A DNA stretch of 64,000 bases, taken from an uncultured Methanospirillum sp. Lineage in GTDB: Archaea; Halobacteriota; Methanomicrobia; Methanomicrobiales; Methanospirillaceae. The position numbers and the translations under genes are program-made. Where the stretch lies: the NCBI RefSeq assembly GCF_963668475.1, contig NZ_OY764544.1:3533986-3597985 (forward strand). The letters are read 5' to 3'. The stretch's first letter is position 1; the number at the start of each line of letters is the position of its first letter. Below are positions 8,887-18,292 of the stretch, piece after piece. Under the pieces are notes generated by a model. It was not told the DNA's origin and did no database searches. It was given only the letters and a program-made list of their open reading frames with translations.

Positions 8887-10569
8887 TTATCTGCCGGTTA
8901 TCTTCGTCTTCTCGAGGCACGCGATAAACTCCTCAACTGATGGAAACCGCTCTGCCGGATCAGCTTTGAGTGCTTTTTTTATCAGAGCATCAAAACGGGC
9001 TAGCGATTCATTACATTCAGAGGGGAGCCGGTACTGGTTCTTCTGGATTGCCATGAAGATCTCACCTATACCAGGTTTTACATAGGGAGGTTCTCCGCAG
9101 AGCAGTTCATATAGGAGAACTCCGAGCTGATAGATATCTGTCCGCTGATCACCGCTTCCGTACATGTCAGGGGCCAGTTGCTCAGGAGTTGCATAAAAGA
9201 GTGAGAAACTTGTGTTCTTTGTATCCTCTGCACGGTGGAGCGATCGTGAAAGCCCCCAGTCTGCAAGTTTAGCCCTGCCGTCACTCGTAAGCAGCACGTT
9301 GCCCGGTTTAATATCCCGGTGAATTACCCCTTTCCCATGAGCGTACAAGAGAGCAGAGGCGATATCCCCGATGATTGAGACCGCCCGCTCTGGTGCTACC
9401 GGGTACGTGACATCCCGGAGTGATCTGCTCATGTACTCCATCTCTACATATGGTATTGGGAAGATGTTCTGGTCGTAGATGGCCACGATGCAGGGATGAT
9501 GCAGTTCACGCCAGACTGCCATCTCGTTCAGGAACGTCTTCCCACTAGTCTCATCAGGAGAGAATGGTATCTTCAGTGCCACCTGCTTCCCATCTCTCAC
9601 CCGAACAGCCCTGTATACAACAGCAACACCACCGCTCCCGATGATGCTAACGTCCTCGTACCGCATTCGTAGTGCTTCAGGAAAAGACGAGGTGATCTCG
9701 GTATGAATGACCGACTGGTTTCTTGTCAGGGTCAGGCTTGGATCGAACTGTCCGATATCAGCAGTCCGTCTGATGATCTGACTTGTCATGAGGGAGAGGA
9801 TCGCACCTGGCAGGTAAAATATTGAGATAGCCAGGATGGTTGTCGGAAGAGGAGGGAAGAATGGAACCCTTGACATCAGGACGAGACTGATCGCGATGAA
9901 GACGAAGAGGATGTGAATGTGGTAAACGGGAGGGACCGGCCGGTTTTTGAATATTGATATCGCCTGGATAAGAGATGACATTGCCAGATAAACCTGGACC
10001 CCAAGAAATGCGTACAACGTTGAGAGGAAGTAGGGATCAGGCCTGGAATTATATTGAGCCGTAAATATCATCCAGACTGCCGCTACAATGAGGAGTGAGC
10101 AGAGTATCTGCCCTACTCCTATCCACTTCCGTGTCCTGATACATGATTCATACTGGTAGGAGGAGCCAATCCGAAGACCTGCTGCAGTTACAAGCACCAA
10201 TATTATCAGGGAGATCCCGACAGAAAGAAGGATCTGCATCAACGGTGAGATCATGAGTCCCTGATATGTCGAGGGATCAGGATTTTTCTCATCGTCCCAG
10301 CCATTGATGAAGAACCGTGGGCCATCAGATCCGTTTTTGTTTGGAGGAGCGATAATTATCTCTGCAGGTATACCTTCACTCTGGTTTGATCCTGATTGAT
10401 TGGATGTCCGGAGGATAACAATTGGTGGGGCCTTGTCACCGTGAATTCCTGCCTGATATTCCTGTACCTGCTGTGGGGTACCCAAATCATCCGCAGGAGA
10501 TCCGGATGCTAATGTGACCCCGGTAAAAAGAAGAAGCAGGAAAAGGTATGGTATTATTTTTCTTATCAT
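8887..10569 (-). CDS. Membrane-bound eukaryotic-type Ser/Thr protein kinase
   Basis: 560 residues. A signal peptide (residues 1-22) is followed by an exported segment of about 80 residues, about five membrane helices between residues 105 and 265, and a cytoplasmic Hanks-type kinase from about residue 300. Kinase motifs visible: glycine loop IGSGGVAVVYRA, Lys in VALKIPF, catalytic loop HRDIKPGNVLL, and ATPEQLAP with DIYQLGVLLYELL. The metal-binding motif is DWG (ADWGLSRS) instead of DFG, a substitution compatible with activity. The exported part makes it a candidate transmembrane sensor. It starts 21 bp after an HTH-FHA protein on the same strand, and FHA domains bind phosphothreonine, so that protein is the likely substrate or partner. 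Confidence 0.92.
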   Translation of the reverse strand: MIRKIIPYLFLLLLFTGVTLASGSPADDLGTPQQVQEYQAGIHGDKAPPIVILRTSNQSGSNQSEGIPAEIIIAPPNKNGSDGPRFFINGWDDEKNPDPSTYQGLMISPLMQILLSVGISLIILVLVTAAGLRIGSSYQYESCIRTRKWIGVGQILCSLLIVAAVWMIFTAQYNSRPDPYFLSTLYAFLGVQVYLAMSSLIQAISIFKNRPVPPVYHIHILFVFIAISLVLMSRVPFFPPLPTTILAISIFYLPGAILSLMTSQIIRRTADIGQFDPSLTLTRNQSVIHTEITSSFPEALRMRYEDVSIIGSGGVAVVYRAVRVRDGKQVALKIPFSPDETSGKTFLNEMAVWRELHHPCIVAIYDQNIFPIPYVEMEYMSRSLRDVTYPVAPERAVSIIGDIASALLYAHGKGVIHRDIKPGNVLLTSDGRAKLADWGLSRSLHRAEDTKNTSFSLFYATPEQLAPDMYGSGDQRTDIYQLGVLLYELLCGEPPYVKPGIGEIFMAIQKNQYRLPSECNESLARFDALIKKALKADPAERFPSVEEFIACLEKTKITGR

Positions 10570-10590
10570 ACAGGTCGGGATACAGTGTAT

Positions 10591-11364
10591 TTACTGAGTT
10601 GTGTCGTTCAGGAAGAGAAACCGTGCCGAAAAGTTTCCTGTTCCAAGTATGATGATATCCCCGTCACGGATCTCATGCCGTGTTCTCGGGGCTATTGGTT
10701 CGGTGTTTACAAATGTCCCTGAAGTACTGCCATAATCTTCGATCTCCCATTTGTCTGTATGCCAGATGATACAATGTGGTCTGCTCACCCGTGAAACCGA
10801 GCGGTATTCTGCTGAGAGGACGATGCGGGAAGAACTCTGTTGAGACGAGGCCGGGTCAACCGGATCTATCCTGCCGATAGCAGTTTTTTCTCCTTCAAGC
10901 GGATAGATATTCTTCTCTTCAGGTCCGGTGGTGAGGTAGAGGCCTGGTGACTTCTGTCCGAACTGATCTGCGAGTTCACTTCTTACCGTCTTGAGTTGAT
11001 CAGCGAGTTCAGTATGGGTGATCGTGAGCGGCACTTTTGAGAACATGGAGAGGTTGGTGATGATCGCCTCCATGCCACCAGGTGCCAGAGAGTATTTCCA
11101 TACCGGATGGACGCCTGTCATGGTTTCAGAGCTCATGCCGGCATCTTTTCTGACAAGCCCTGCCAGGACCAGTTTATCCAGGTGTTTTCTGATATTCTCA
11201 TAACTGGTCTTGGTGATAGTGGTGATCTCCTTGAGTTCAAGGGGCTTTACCTCAAGAGCAGCAAGGATCTGGAGGCGGGTAGGGTTGGCAAGCGCATTGA
11301 GGTACTCAGACATCTCGATTAAATACTCGGGATCCCGTTTTGCCTGAATAGTATTGTTAGTCAT
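10591..11364 (-). CDS. Transcriptional regulator: ArsR-type winged helix fused to FHA domain
   Basis: 257 residues from ATG 11364 (a GTG sits one codon upstream). Residues about 15-110 form an ArsR-like winged helix (LANPTRLQILAAL, then the recognition region TKTSYENIRKHLDKLVLAGL). A linker of about 60 residues leads to a C-terminal FHA domain: AIGR at its start, SRPHCIIW and DYGSTSGTFVN, the conserved phosphothreonine pocket. The fusion suggests DNA binding controlled by docking to a phosphorylated partner. It is the first gene of a unit with the membrane Ser/Thr kinase 21 bp downstream, which supports a kinase-to-transcription pathway. DNA targets are unknown; autoregulation is a reasonable guess. 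Confidence 0.9.
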   Translation of the reverse strand: MTNNTIQAKRDPEYLIEMSEYLNALANPTRLQILAALEVKPLELKEITTITKTSYENIRKHLDKLVLAGLVRKDAGMSSETMTGVHPVWKYSLAPGGMEAIITNLSMFSKVPLTITHTELADQLKTVRSELADQFGQKSPGLYLTTGPEEKNIYPLEGEKTAIGRIDPVDPASSQQSSSRIVLSAEYRSVSRVSRPHCIIWHTDKWEIEDYGSTSGTFVNTEPIAPRTRHEIRDGDIIILGTGNFSARFLFLNDTTQ

Positions 11365-11486
11365 CACCAGGTCTGCTACTCAGTATGCCTCGTATAGATA
11401 TGGCTTTTCTCTTTCTGTATGCCTGACTGAACGATATAGGGGATATGGAAAAAAGGATAGGACCTCTGGATCTGTCTGCCCGTGTT

Positions 11487-14237
11487 TCAGGCCTTGTCCA
11501 GCAGTGCTGCATGAGCCGCTGCCAGCCTGGCAATCGGGACCCTGGGTCCTGAACAGGATACATACGAGAGCCCTATTTTGTGGCAGAAGATGATCGATGC
11601 CGGGTGGCCTCCGTGCTCGCCACAGATACCGACTTTCATGTCTGTCCTGACCTGGCGTCCCCACTTTACTGCCTGTTCCATCAGTCTGCCGACACCCTTG
11701 ACGTCAAGGACCTCGAACGGGTTATCCTGGAGGATGTTGCTCATGTTGTACATCGGCAGAAACTTGTTCTCGGCATCTTCGCGTGAGAACGAGAAGGTTG
11801 CCTGGGTGAGATCGTTGGTTCCGAACGAGAAGAATTCTGCCTCTTCTGCAAGGTTGTCAGCCCGCATGCATGCCCGAACCACCTCAAGCATAGAGCCGAA
11901 TTTGAACTTCAGGGTAAGGCCGTATGCCTCTTCAACGCTCTTCTGGATCATGACCACCCACTCCTTGACCCGCTTGAGTTCCTGGGCAGTGCAGACCTGG
12001 GGCACCATGATCTCGGGGTGAACCTCGGTACCTGCCTTCTGGCACTCGGCTGCAGCCTCTAGCACAGCTCGTATCTGCATCTCGTAGATCTCAGGGAAGG
12101 TAAGACCGAGCCGGACTCCCCGGTGTCCGAGCATGGGGTTCACCTCATGCAGGGCCCTGACCTTCTTCAGCATCGTCTCTTTCTTGGCGACAACCGCATC
12201 GACAAGTTCCGGGTCGACAAAGCCCTGAACCTTTGACTTTAATTCAGGGAAGTTCATGAACCTGGCAGCATCTGAGAGGACCTGCATGCCCTTGATAGTC
12301 TCGCGAAGGTTACGAAGTTCCTTTATTTCATCGACGAGTTGCCGTTCGGTTGGCAGGAACTCATGGATCGGCGGATCGAGCAGTCTGATGGTGACGGGCC
12401 TGGGTGCCATCACCTCGAAGATCTGTCTGAAATCCTCCCGCTGGATTGGGAGAAGTTTTCCAAGTGCAGCAGTGCGGTCTTCCTTGGTCTCTGCAATTAT
12501 CATCTCTACCATGATCGGAAGCCGCTCAACACCATTGAACATCCGCTCTGTCCTACAGAGCCCGATACCCATTGCCCCATACTTCAGGGCACGCTGGGAA
12601 TCCTCAGGGGTGTCAGCGTTGGCCATGACCTGGAGCCGTGCTGCTTCGTCTGCCCATGAGAGTACAGTCTCAAGTTCGGGTGAGAACTCAGCCTCTATCA
12701 TCGGGACTTCACCAAGGTACACAAGACCGGTGGTCCCGTCGATGGTGATGAGGTCACCTTCGCAGAACTCGGTATCCCCGACCCGTGCAACCTTCAGGTG
12801 GATATCAACGGTGATACCTTCAGCACCCGACACACAGGGTTTTCCCATACCCCGGGCTACCACGGCAGCATGCGATGTCTTTCCTCCTCTGCTGGTCAGG
12901 ATGCCCTGGGATGCAAAGAAACCATGGATGTCTTCAGGCTTGGTCTCTTCCCTGACAAGAATGATTCGCTCCCCGGTTCTGCCAAGTTTTTCTGCCCGGT
13001 CTGCATCAAAGACGGCGATACCGATTGCAGCACCGGGTGATGCAGGCAGGCCTTTTGCCACCGGTTTGCTCGTGTTCTTTGGATCCAGGCGGGGGAAGAG
13101 GAGCTGGTTCAGCATCTCGGGGTTGATCCTGAGCAGAGCCTGGCGCTTGTCGATAAGACCTGCCTTCTCCATCTCAACAGACGTGCGGACGAGTGCGGTT
13201 GCATTCATCTTTCCGTTTCTGGTCTGCAGGCAGTAGAGAGTACCTTTCTCGATGGTGTACTCAAAGTCCTGCACTTCCTTATAATGGGCTTCGAGTTTAC
13301 GGCGGAGCTCCATCAACTCATTAAAGAGCTTAGGTAGTTCCTCTGCCATGGCAGCAACAGGTTTTGGCGTTCTGATACCTGCGACCACATCCTCTCCCTG
13401 GGCATTAACCAGGTACTCACCGAACATCACGTTCTCGCCGGTCCCTGGATCACGGGTAAACCCGACACCTGTTGCCGAGTCATTGCCCATGTTTCCGAAG
13501 ACCATCGCGACCACGTTCACGGCGGTCCCGTTTGCCTGCTCGGGTGTGATCCTGAACTCCCGCCGGTAGTCTACCGCACGCTTGCCCATCCAGGAGTTGA
13601 AGACTGCCTTGATGGCGATCTCCAGCTGTTCATAGGGGTCTGTCGGGAATGGTTTGTGGGTGCAGAGCTGGACAACCTTAAGAAAGCGTTCACAGATCTC
13701 GCTTAAGTCGCTCGCAGCGAGATCCACGTCATGCCTGACACCCGCCTTCTGCTTGACAGCCTCGAACTCGGCATCAAACTTCTCTTCAGGAACATTGAGT
13801 GCAACCTTACCAAAGAGCTGAATAAATCTGCGGTATGCATCATACCCGAACCGATCATTGCCGGTCCCGTTAATCAACCCGAGCAGGGTCTGGTTGTTGA
13901 GACCAAGGTTGAGGATCGTGTCCATCATACCAGGCATGGAGATCGCAGAACCTGACCTAACCGAGACCAGAAGAGGTTTTTCTCTCCCGCCAAATGTTCG
14001 CCCGGTCTTCTTCTCAACTGCTGCCAGGTTTGAATGCACCTGATCCATAACACCCTCTGGCAACTTGCGTTCCGGGTCAGCGAGAAAGGCCAGGCACGCC
14101 TCGGTTGTGATAACAAAACCCGGAGGTACATTCAGGTCTATCTGCGTCATCTCACAGAGGTTGGCACCTTTGCCTCCGAGGAGTTTCTTGTTCTTACCAT
14201 CGCCTTCGGTAAAGTCGTACACCCATTTCCTGCTCAT
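11487..14237 (-). CDS. ppdK: Pyruvate, phosphate dikinase
   Basis: 916 residues, close to the usual 870-900. It interconverts pyruvate + ATP + phosphate with PEP + AMP + diphosphate, the entry to gluconeogenesis in methanogens. The ATP-grasp domain begins VYDFTEGDG and KKLLGGKGANL; the swivelling phosphohistidine domain has GGKTSHAAVVARG with the phosphorylated His near residue 456; the C-terminal PEP/pyruvate TIM barrel shows FGTNDLTQ and a catalytic Cys in KVGICGEHGG. Start ATG 14237 is preceded by GGGAG. Gene order gives no operon partner; about 400 noncoding bases lie upstream. Confidence 0.97.
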   Translation of the reverse strand: MSRKWVYDFTEGDGKNKKLLGGKGANLCEMTQIDLNVPPGFVITTEACLAFLADPERKLPEGVMDQVHSNLAAVEKKTGRTFGGREKPLLVSVRSGSAISMPGMMDTILNLGLNNQTLLGLINGTGNDRFGYDAYRRFIQLFGKVALNVPEEKFDAEFEAVKQKAGVRHDVDLAASDLSEICERFLKVVQLCTHKPFPTDPYEQLEIAIKAVFNSWMGKRAVDYRREFRITPEQANGTAVNVVAMVFGNMGNDSATGVGFTRDPGTGENVMFGEYLVNAQGEDVVAGIRTPKPVAAMAEELPKLFNELMELRRKLEAHYKEVQDFEYTIEKGTLYCLQTRNGKMNATALVRTSVEMEKAGLIDKRQALLRINPEMLNQLLFPRLDPKNTSKPVAKGLPASPGAAIGIAVFDADRAEKLGRTGERIILVREETKPEDIHGFFASQGILTSRGGKTSHAAVVARGMGKPCVSGAEGITVDIHLKVARVGDTEFCEGDLITIDGTTGLVYLGEVPMIEAEFSPELETVLSWADEAARLQVMANADTPEDSQRALKYGAMGIGLCRTERMFNGVERLPIMVEMIIAETKEDRTAALGKLLPIQREDFRQIFEVMAPRPVTIRLLDPPIHEFLPTERQLVDEIKELRNLRETIKGMQVLSDAARFMNFPELKSKVQGFVDPELVDAVVAKKETMLKKVRALHEVNPMLGHRGVRLGLTFPEIYEMQIRAVLEAAAECQKAGTEVHPEIMVPQVCTAQELKRVKEWVVMIQKSVEEAYGLTLKFKFGSMLEVVRACMRADNLAEEAEFFSFGTNDLTQATFSFSREDAENKFLPMYNMSNILQDNPFEVLDVKGVGRLMEQAVKWGRQVRTDMKVGICGEHGGHPASIIFCHKIGLSYVSCSGPRVPIARLAAAHAALLDKA

Positions 14238-14642
14238 ATTACTCCCTTGTCATCTGTAAGATCGTGTAATTATATCGGTACGGAAAATCTGTCACTGGCA
14301 AGAAGGAAGGCAGAAGATAACGATCTCCAGCCGGAGAGATCTTCAGCCATGATATCAGATACCTGAAGCAGCACTGCAGAAAATTGAGTACCCCTGTCTG
14401 CTGCAGATAATAATGCAGGGATGACGCCAGGTGAAATACCGGTGTAATCCTGGTGTCCGGCCGGGTTAATCCCTGCATGGGTAGATATGTGATCGATCTT
14501 GATCTCACGTCTGCTATAGGCTCATCATAGAACCATATAACCCTTTCAATTTATGGCCCGGTTATCAGAGTGGGATGTGACTGTTCTGCCCGAACGACTG
14601 AACAGAGGAAAAAGAGGTAATAAAAAGATATTTCACAGATAT
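14238..14642. other. Noncoding region upstream of ppdK with nested inverted repeats
   Basis: No credible gene. An 89-codon minus-strand frame at 14239-14508 has no recognisable domain. Minus-strand ATATAATT (plus 14268-14275) could be a TATA element for ppdK. A nested inverted repeat occupies 14413-14478. The right part is the 3' side of the CAP-domain gene. Confidence 0.55.
14413..14478. repeat. Nested inverted repeat, possible structured leader or operator
   Basis: Perfect 10-bp outer arms ATGCAGGGAT (14413-14422) and ATCCCTGCAT (14469-14478) enclose an inner pair CCAGG (14427-14431) / CCTGG (14449-14453), with a palindromic ACCGGT in the loop. In RNA this could form a two-tier hairpin about 180 nt upstream of the ppdK start. 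It could equally be a protein-binding site. No known riboswitch class was recognised. Confidence 0.5.
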
Positions 14643-16010
14643 TCAATAGAAGTTCTGGGTTGCATAGAAGAACTCTCCGTCATATGTAACTCCTACACCG
14701 ATTCGATCGATACCGGTGTTGACCAGGTTCTGATTATGTTCTGGGCTGTTTATCCATTCAATCATCATCACGTCAGCGACCTGTTGCGAATCGCTCGGGT
14801 CCACAAATCCTGAGTACCCTTTACCGATGATATTACCCTTCGCGATCTTAACGATATTCTCTGCAATACCGATTCTCACGCTTCCATCCGAGAGCCTCTT
14901 GGTGGTCTCGTACTTTGCCTCCTGTGCCCGTCCGGTCGGGTTCACTCCCTCCGGTGTTTCATGTGCAAAGTAGTTGCGGGCTGCCATGTCGGTGCTGTGG
15001 GACTGTGCAATTGCTGCGAGTTTTGGGTCATAGTTCAGGGCGGACAGGTCCCTGTACTCCCTGTATTTATTGGTCTTTTCTGTGATGTACCCGGCTACCT
15101 GATCGAGAAATGCCTGGGTAACCGGAGGATTCTGCGGTGTGATCGTGATCGGTGTTCCAAGAACTGCGGTATTCCCCTCTTCATCTGCCTCTAAAACCAT
15201 GTGGGTGAAGTCAATGACCGCACCGAGGTAGTACTCACCCGGTGCGATATCATGGGGAATCAGATTTGTACTTGATCCTGGTTCTGACATTCCCGGGTAT
15301 GCCTGATAGAAGATGACATCCCAGAGTTTCTGATCTGACGGGTCCACTTCAGGATCTTTGGAGAGATAAAAACCAAGACGGAAGGTTCCTGCACTCCCTT
15401 TTCCGATGTTGGAGACGGTGTAGTTGATAGTGAGCGGGTAGTCCGGTGTTATCTCAGTGGCTGATATACTATCAAGTGAGACGTCGAGATCAGGAAGATC
15501 TGACTGTGACGGTTCTACCGCACGTTTCACCTCGACAGGAGCAGCCGAGATGTACTCGTTGTTGCTCAGGTTCCGGTCAATCGTGACAGTCGAGATGGTT
15601 GCCATGAGATTGTATTCTCCAGGCGTGATTCCACCAGGAAGATCCACGGTGAATGGGACCCTGTCGCTGTAAAAAGCAGGGATCTCTTCGGCGGTCTTCT
15701 GATGTATCCATATTGGAATGGCACCGGTGGCATTCGGAACCAGGTAATAGTCAATCCTGACCTGGTCGGCTGCTGCAGGTCCCGGGTTCACCACACCAAT
15801 TGCGGCAGAGAACGGAGATCCCATCTCTGCCTCCCGTGGGGTGATGCTGGCTATGATGGCAAGGTCTGCAGTGTTCAGCAGATCTGCATGGACAGCACCT
15901 GCTGAACTGTTCAGAATCGTCGAGTTATTAATTATCGGGGATTCTGCCATGCTGAACCCGACAAGGAACAGGAGCAGAAGGAAAGAACTTATGAGATGGA
16001 GAGATTTCAT
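14643..16010 (-). CDS. Secreted CARDB-repeat protein with C-terminal CAP/SCP domain
   Basis: About 455 residues from ATG 16010 (ATG 16019 is equally possible; both precede the signal peptide MKSLHLISSFLLLLFLVGFS). Two CARDB-like beta-sandwich repeats follow, beginning DLAIIASITPREAEMG and DLDVSLDSI, each with the N-x-G-x-G/A pattern (VVNPGPAAAD, VSNIGKGSAG). The last 150 residues are a CAP domain: HSTDMAARNYFAHETPEG, GIAENI and NSPEHNQNLVN carry the conserved His and Glu of the cavity. CAP proteins of this type are extracellular; the archaeal role is unknown. It lies about 100 bp after ruvB on the same strand, probably by chance. Confidence 0.88.
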   Translation of the reverse strand: MKSLHLISSFLLLLFLVGFSMAESPIINNSTILNSSAGAVHADLLNTADLAIIASITPREAEMGSPFSAAIGVVNPGPAAADQVRIDYYLVPNATGAIPIWIHQKTAEEIPAFYSDRVPFTVDLPGGITPGEYNLMATISTVTIDRNLSNNEYISAAPVEVKRAVEPSQSDLPDLDVSLDSISATEITPDYPLTINYTVSNIGKGSAGTFRLGFYLSKDPEVDPSDQKLWDVIFYQAYPGMSEPGSSTNLIPHDIAPGEYYLGAVIDFTHMVLEADEEGNTAVLGTPITITPQNPPVTQAFLDQVAGYITEKTNKYREYRDLSALNYDPKLAAIAQSHSTDMAARNYFAHETPEGVNPTGRAQEAKYETTKRLSDGSVRIGIAENIVKIAKGNIIGKGYSGFVDPSDSQQVADVMMIEWINSPEHNQNLVNTGIDRIGVGVTYDGEFFYATQNFY

Positions 16011-16108
16011 CGTGATCATCGGCTTCCAGTCCGGTACTGGTACGATATGAAGACCAGTAAGCCTTCTGGTCCCGTGCAGCATGATCGCTGGAGACCTGCC
16101 TGAGGTCC

Positions 16109-17140
16109 TCACCTGATGAAATCGTTGAGTGATGAGTTTGTGGTGCCTGGGAGTTCTGATCCGGTCAGGTGATTGATTGCGGCCGGTGTGGTCTCCCTCC
16201 CCTGGGGTGTACGCTTGAGAAATCCGATCCTGATCAGAAACGGCTCATACACATCCTCTATCGTTCTGGTCTCTTCGCCAACCGAGATGGCAATCGTCTT
16301 CAGTCCCACCGGTCCGCCCTGGAAGTCCCGTGCAATAACCTGAAGGATCCTGCGGTCAAGTTCGTCAAGCCCGAGCCGATCGATACCAAGTGATGTGAGT
16401 GCCAGATCTGCGATCTGATCATCGACCGATCCGTCTCCCCTGACGATGGCATAATCATAGACCCTTCTGAGAAGGCGGTTTGCTATCCTTGGGGTTCCAC
16501 GGCTTCGCCTTGCTATCTCGTCAGCTCCTTCCGGTGTTATAGGGATCTTCAGGATAGAGGCACTCCGGGTCACGATCGTTGCGAGATCTACAGGATCATA
16601 GAGATCCAGCCTGAGGATGAGACCAAACCGGTCTCTGAATGGCGAACTGAGCAGGCCGATCCTGGTGGTTGCTCCAACGAGTGTGAACCGCTCAAGCGGC
16701 AGCCGTATTGAGCGGGCCGACGGTCCCTCCCCGATCATGACATCGATCGCATAATCCTCCATCGCGGGATAAAGGATCTCTTCGACGATCGGGCTCAACC
16801 GATGGATCTCGTCGATGAAGAGGAGATCCCTCTGTTTCAGGGGCGTAAGCATTGCAGCCAGGTCGCCCGGTCGCTCTATCACCGGGCCGGTCGTGGCCTC
16901 AATGGCAGAACTCATCTCCCGTGCAATGATATGGGCGAGGGTGGTCTTGCCAAGTCCAGGAGGACCTGAGAAGAGAACATGATCGAGTGGCTGCCCACGA
17001 AGCTTTGCAGACTCGATGGCGATTGCCAGATTCTCCTTCACCTGCTTCTGCCCGATGAACTCTTCGAGAAGCGACGGGCGGACCGTCTTCTCCTCCTTGT
17101 CCTCGTCCAGAATAGCCGGCTTAAGAACCTGCTCACTCAT
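16109..17140 (-). CDS. ruvB: Holliday junction branch-migration helicase RuvB
   Basis: 343 residues, the normal RuvB length. The AAA+ motor has Walker [12 protein letters not shown], Walker [11 protein letters not shown], the sensor segment [18 protein letters not shown] and a C-terminal winged helix. RuvB hexamers drive branch migration at four-way junctions on a RuvA platform. The start overlaps the ruvA end by 8 bp and the operon order is ruvC-ruvA-ruvB, as in many bacteria. RuvABC is a bacterial system; most archaea use Hjc and other helicases instead, so its presence here indicates horizontal acquisition, apparently with all three subunits. Confidence 0.97.
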   Translation of the reverse strand: MSEQVLKPAILDEDKEEKTVRPSLLEEFIGQKQVKENLAIAIESAKLRGQPLDHVLFSGPPGLGKTTLAHIIAREMSSAIEATTGPVIERPGDLAAMLTPLKQRDLLFIDEIHRLSPIVEEILYPAMEDYAIDVMIGEGPSARSIRLPLERFTLVGATTRIGLLSSPFRDRFGLILRLDLYDPVDLATIVTRSASILKIPITPEGADEIARRSRGTPRIANRLLRRVYDYAIVRGDGSVDDQIADLALTSLGIDRLGLDELDRRILQVIARDFQGGPVGLKTIAISVGEETRTIEDVYEPFLIRIGFLKRTPQGRETTPAAINHLTGSELPGTTNSSLNDFIR

Positions 17141-17741
17141 TCTTCTCCCCCTTGTCCTTCAGAATCCGGAGGGCTTCCCTGATGATCCCTGCAGCGGATC
17201 CGTCGTGTGCTGATGACTCGACCTTTCCGACGGTGGCAGCGGCCTCGCCCTGCCCGTATCCGAGTGCCATCAGCCCAAGAACAGCATCAGCAGAGGCGGT
17301 GCCTCCTCTTTCAGATCCCGGAGTTCCGATATCTGCTGCAAGGGCGGCTGCCTTCTTTTTGAGCTCAAGCACGATCCGCTCTGCTCCTGTCTTTCCGACA
17401 CCTGGCACTGTGGCAAGCAGGCGTGAGTCACCTGCAAGTACAGCACCTGCGACCTGGTCCGGTCTCAGTCGTGAGAGGATTGCGGTTGCAAGCTGGGGTC
17501 CGACCCGTGAGACTGATGTCAGCATCCTAAAGACCTTCAGTTCTGCTGCGGTCTGAAATCCGTACAGCAGGATTGCATCCTGTCTGACCACCATCTCAGT
17601 ATGAATCACCGCCTCTTTTGATCCCCTGAGTGCTGCAGCCGATGGTTCGGGAACCCTGACCCGGTAACCCACCCCTGCAGCCTCGATGATCACATAATCA
17701 TCCCCGGCATCGACGACCGGACCCCTGAGCCGTGCTATCAT
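17133..17741 (-). CDS. ruvA: Holliday junction-binding subunit RuvA
   Basis: 202 residues. The N-terminal OB-fold begins [20 protein letters not shown] with GVGYRV; the two helix-hairpin-helix motifs are [12 protein letters not shown] and [17 protein letters not shown]; a linker rich in Ala/Gly leads to domain III ([14 protein letters not shown]), which contacts RuvB. RuvA tetramers hold the junction open and load RuvB. It overlaps ruvC by 4 bp and ruvB by 8 bp, so the three are translated as a coupled unit. The reading frame is intact and all functional segments are present. Confidence 0.96.
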   Translation of the reverse strand: MIARLRGPVVDAGDDYVIIEAAGVGYRVRVPEPSAAALRGSKEAVIHTEMVVRQDAILLYGFQTAAELKVFRMLTSVSRVGPQLATAILSRLRPDQVAGAVLAGDSRLLATVPGVGKTGAERIVLELKKKAAALAADIGTPGSERGGTASADAVLGLMALGYGQGEAAATVGKVESSAHDGSAAGIIREALRILKDKGEKNE

Positions 17742-18223
17742 CGTCGTCCCCGCGAGCAGTTGATATGGCAGAGTGCAAGTGAGAGGCCATCGGCAGCATC
17801 ATCGGGTCTTGGGATCTCAGGAAGTCTGAGCAACCGTGTGATCATCTCCTGCATCTGTCTCTTGTCAGCAGACCCTGACCCGGTTATCGCGACCTTCACC
17901 TGGTTTGGTGTATACTCGGTCACCGGGATGTCATGATGCACTGCAGCAAGGATGATAACACCCCGAGCCTCGCTCACCTGGAGAGCACTGGTTGTATTCC
18001 TGGCAAAAAAGAGGCGCTCTATTGCCATGCTCTCCGGGCTGAACCGTTCGATCAGATCAACAACACCCTTGTAGATGAGTCCAAGCCGTACCGGCGAATC
18101 GCCGTCTGATTTACTCGTCTTCACACAGCCCCATTCATCAGCACCAGGAGTCTGCCGATCATCAGAGATGATCCCGTATCCCATGGTTGCATATCCTGGA
18201 TCTATTCCAAGTACGGTTACCAT
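17738..18223 (-). CDS. ruvC: Crossover junction endodeoxyribonuclease RuvC
   Basis: 161 residues with the RNase H-like fold of the resolvase. The acidic catalytic set is visible: Asp in VLGIDPGYATMGYG, Glu in MAIERLFFARN and the two Asp of DDAADGLSLALCH. It cuts Holliday junctions symmetrically at the RuvAB complex. First gene of the ruvCAB operon; the gene ahead is ppk, 69 bp away on the same strand, which may share the transcript. Bacterial origin is inferred from the family's normal distribution. Confidence 0.96.
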   Translation of the reverse strand: MVTVLGIDPGYATMGYGIISDDRQTPGADEWGCVKTSKSDGDSPVRLGLIYKGVVDLIERFSPESMAIERLFFARNTTSALQVSEARGVIILAAVHHDIPVTEYTPNQVKVAITGSGSADKRQMQEMITRLLRLPEIPRPDDAADGLSLALCHINCSRGRR

Positions 18224-18292
18224 GAATCTCTCATCCTGGTATTCTGAACCTGACTGTGATTCTTCCCCGTACTTTCGGTCCGGATTATATGA

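Noticed and set aside
12256..13236. 326-codon frame antisense to ppdK
   Set aside because: Shadow of a well-supported gene; composition (Ser/Arg rich) follows from reading a codon-biased gene in reverse.
14239..14508. 89-codon minus-strand frame directly before ppdK
   Set aside because: No domain, and it includes the nested inverted repeat; noncoding leader is more likely.
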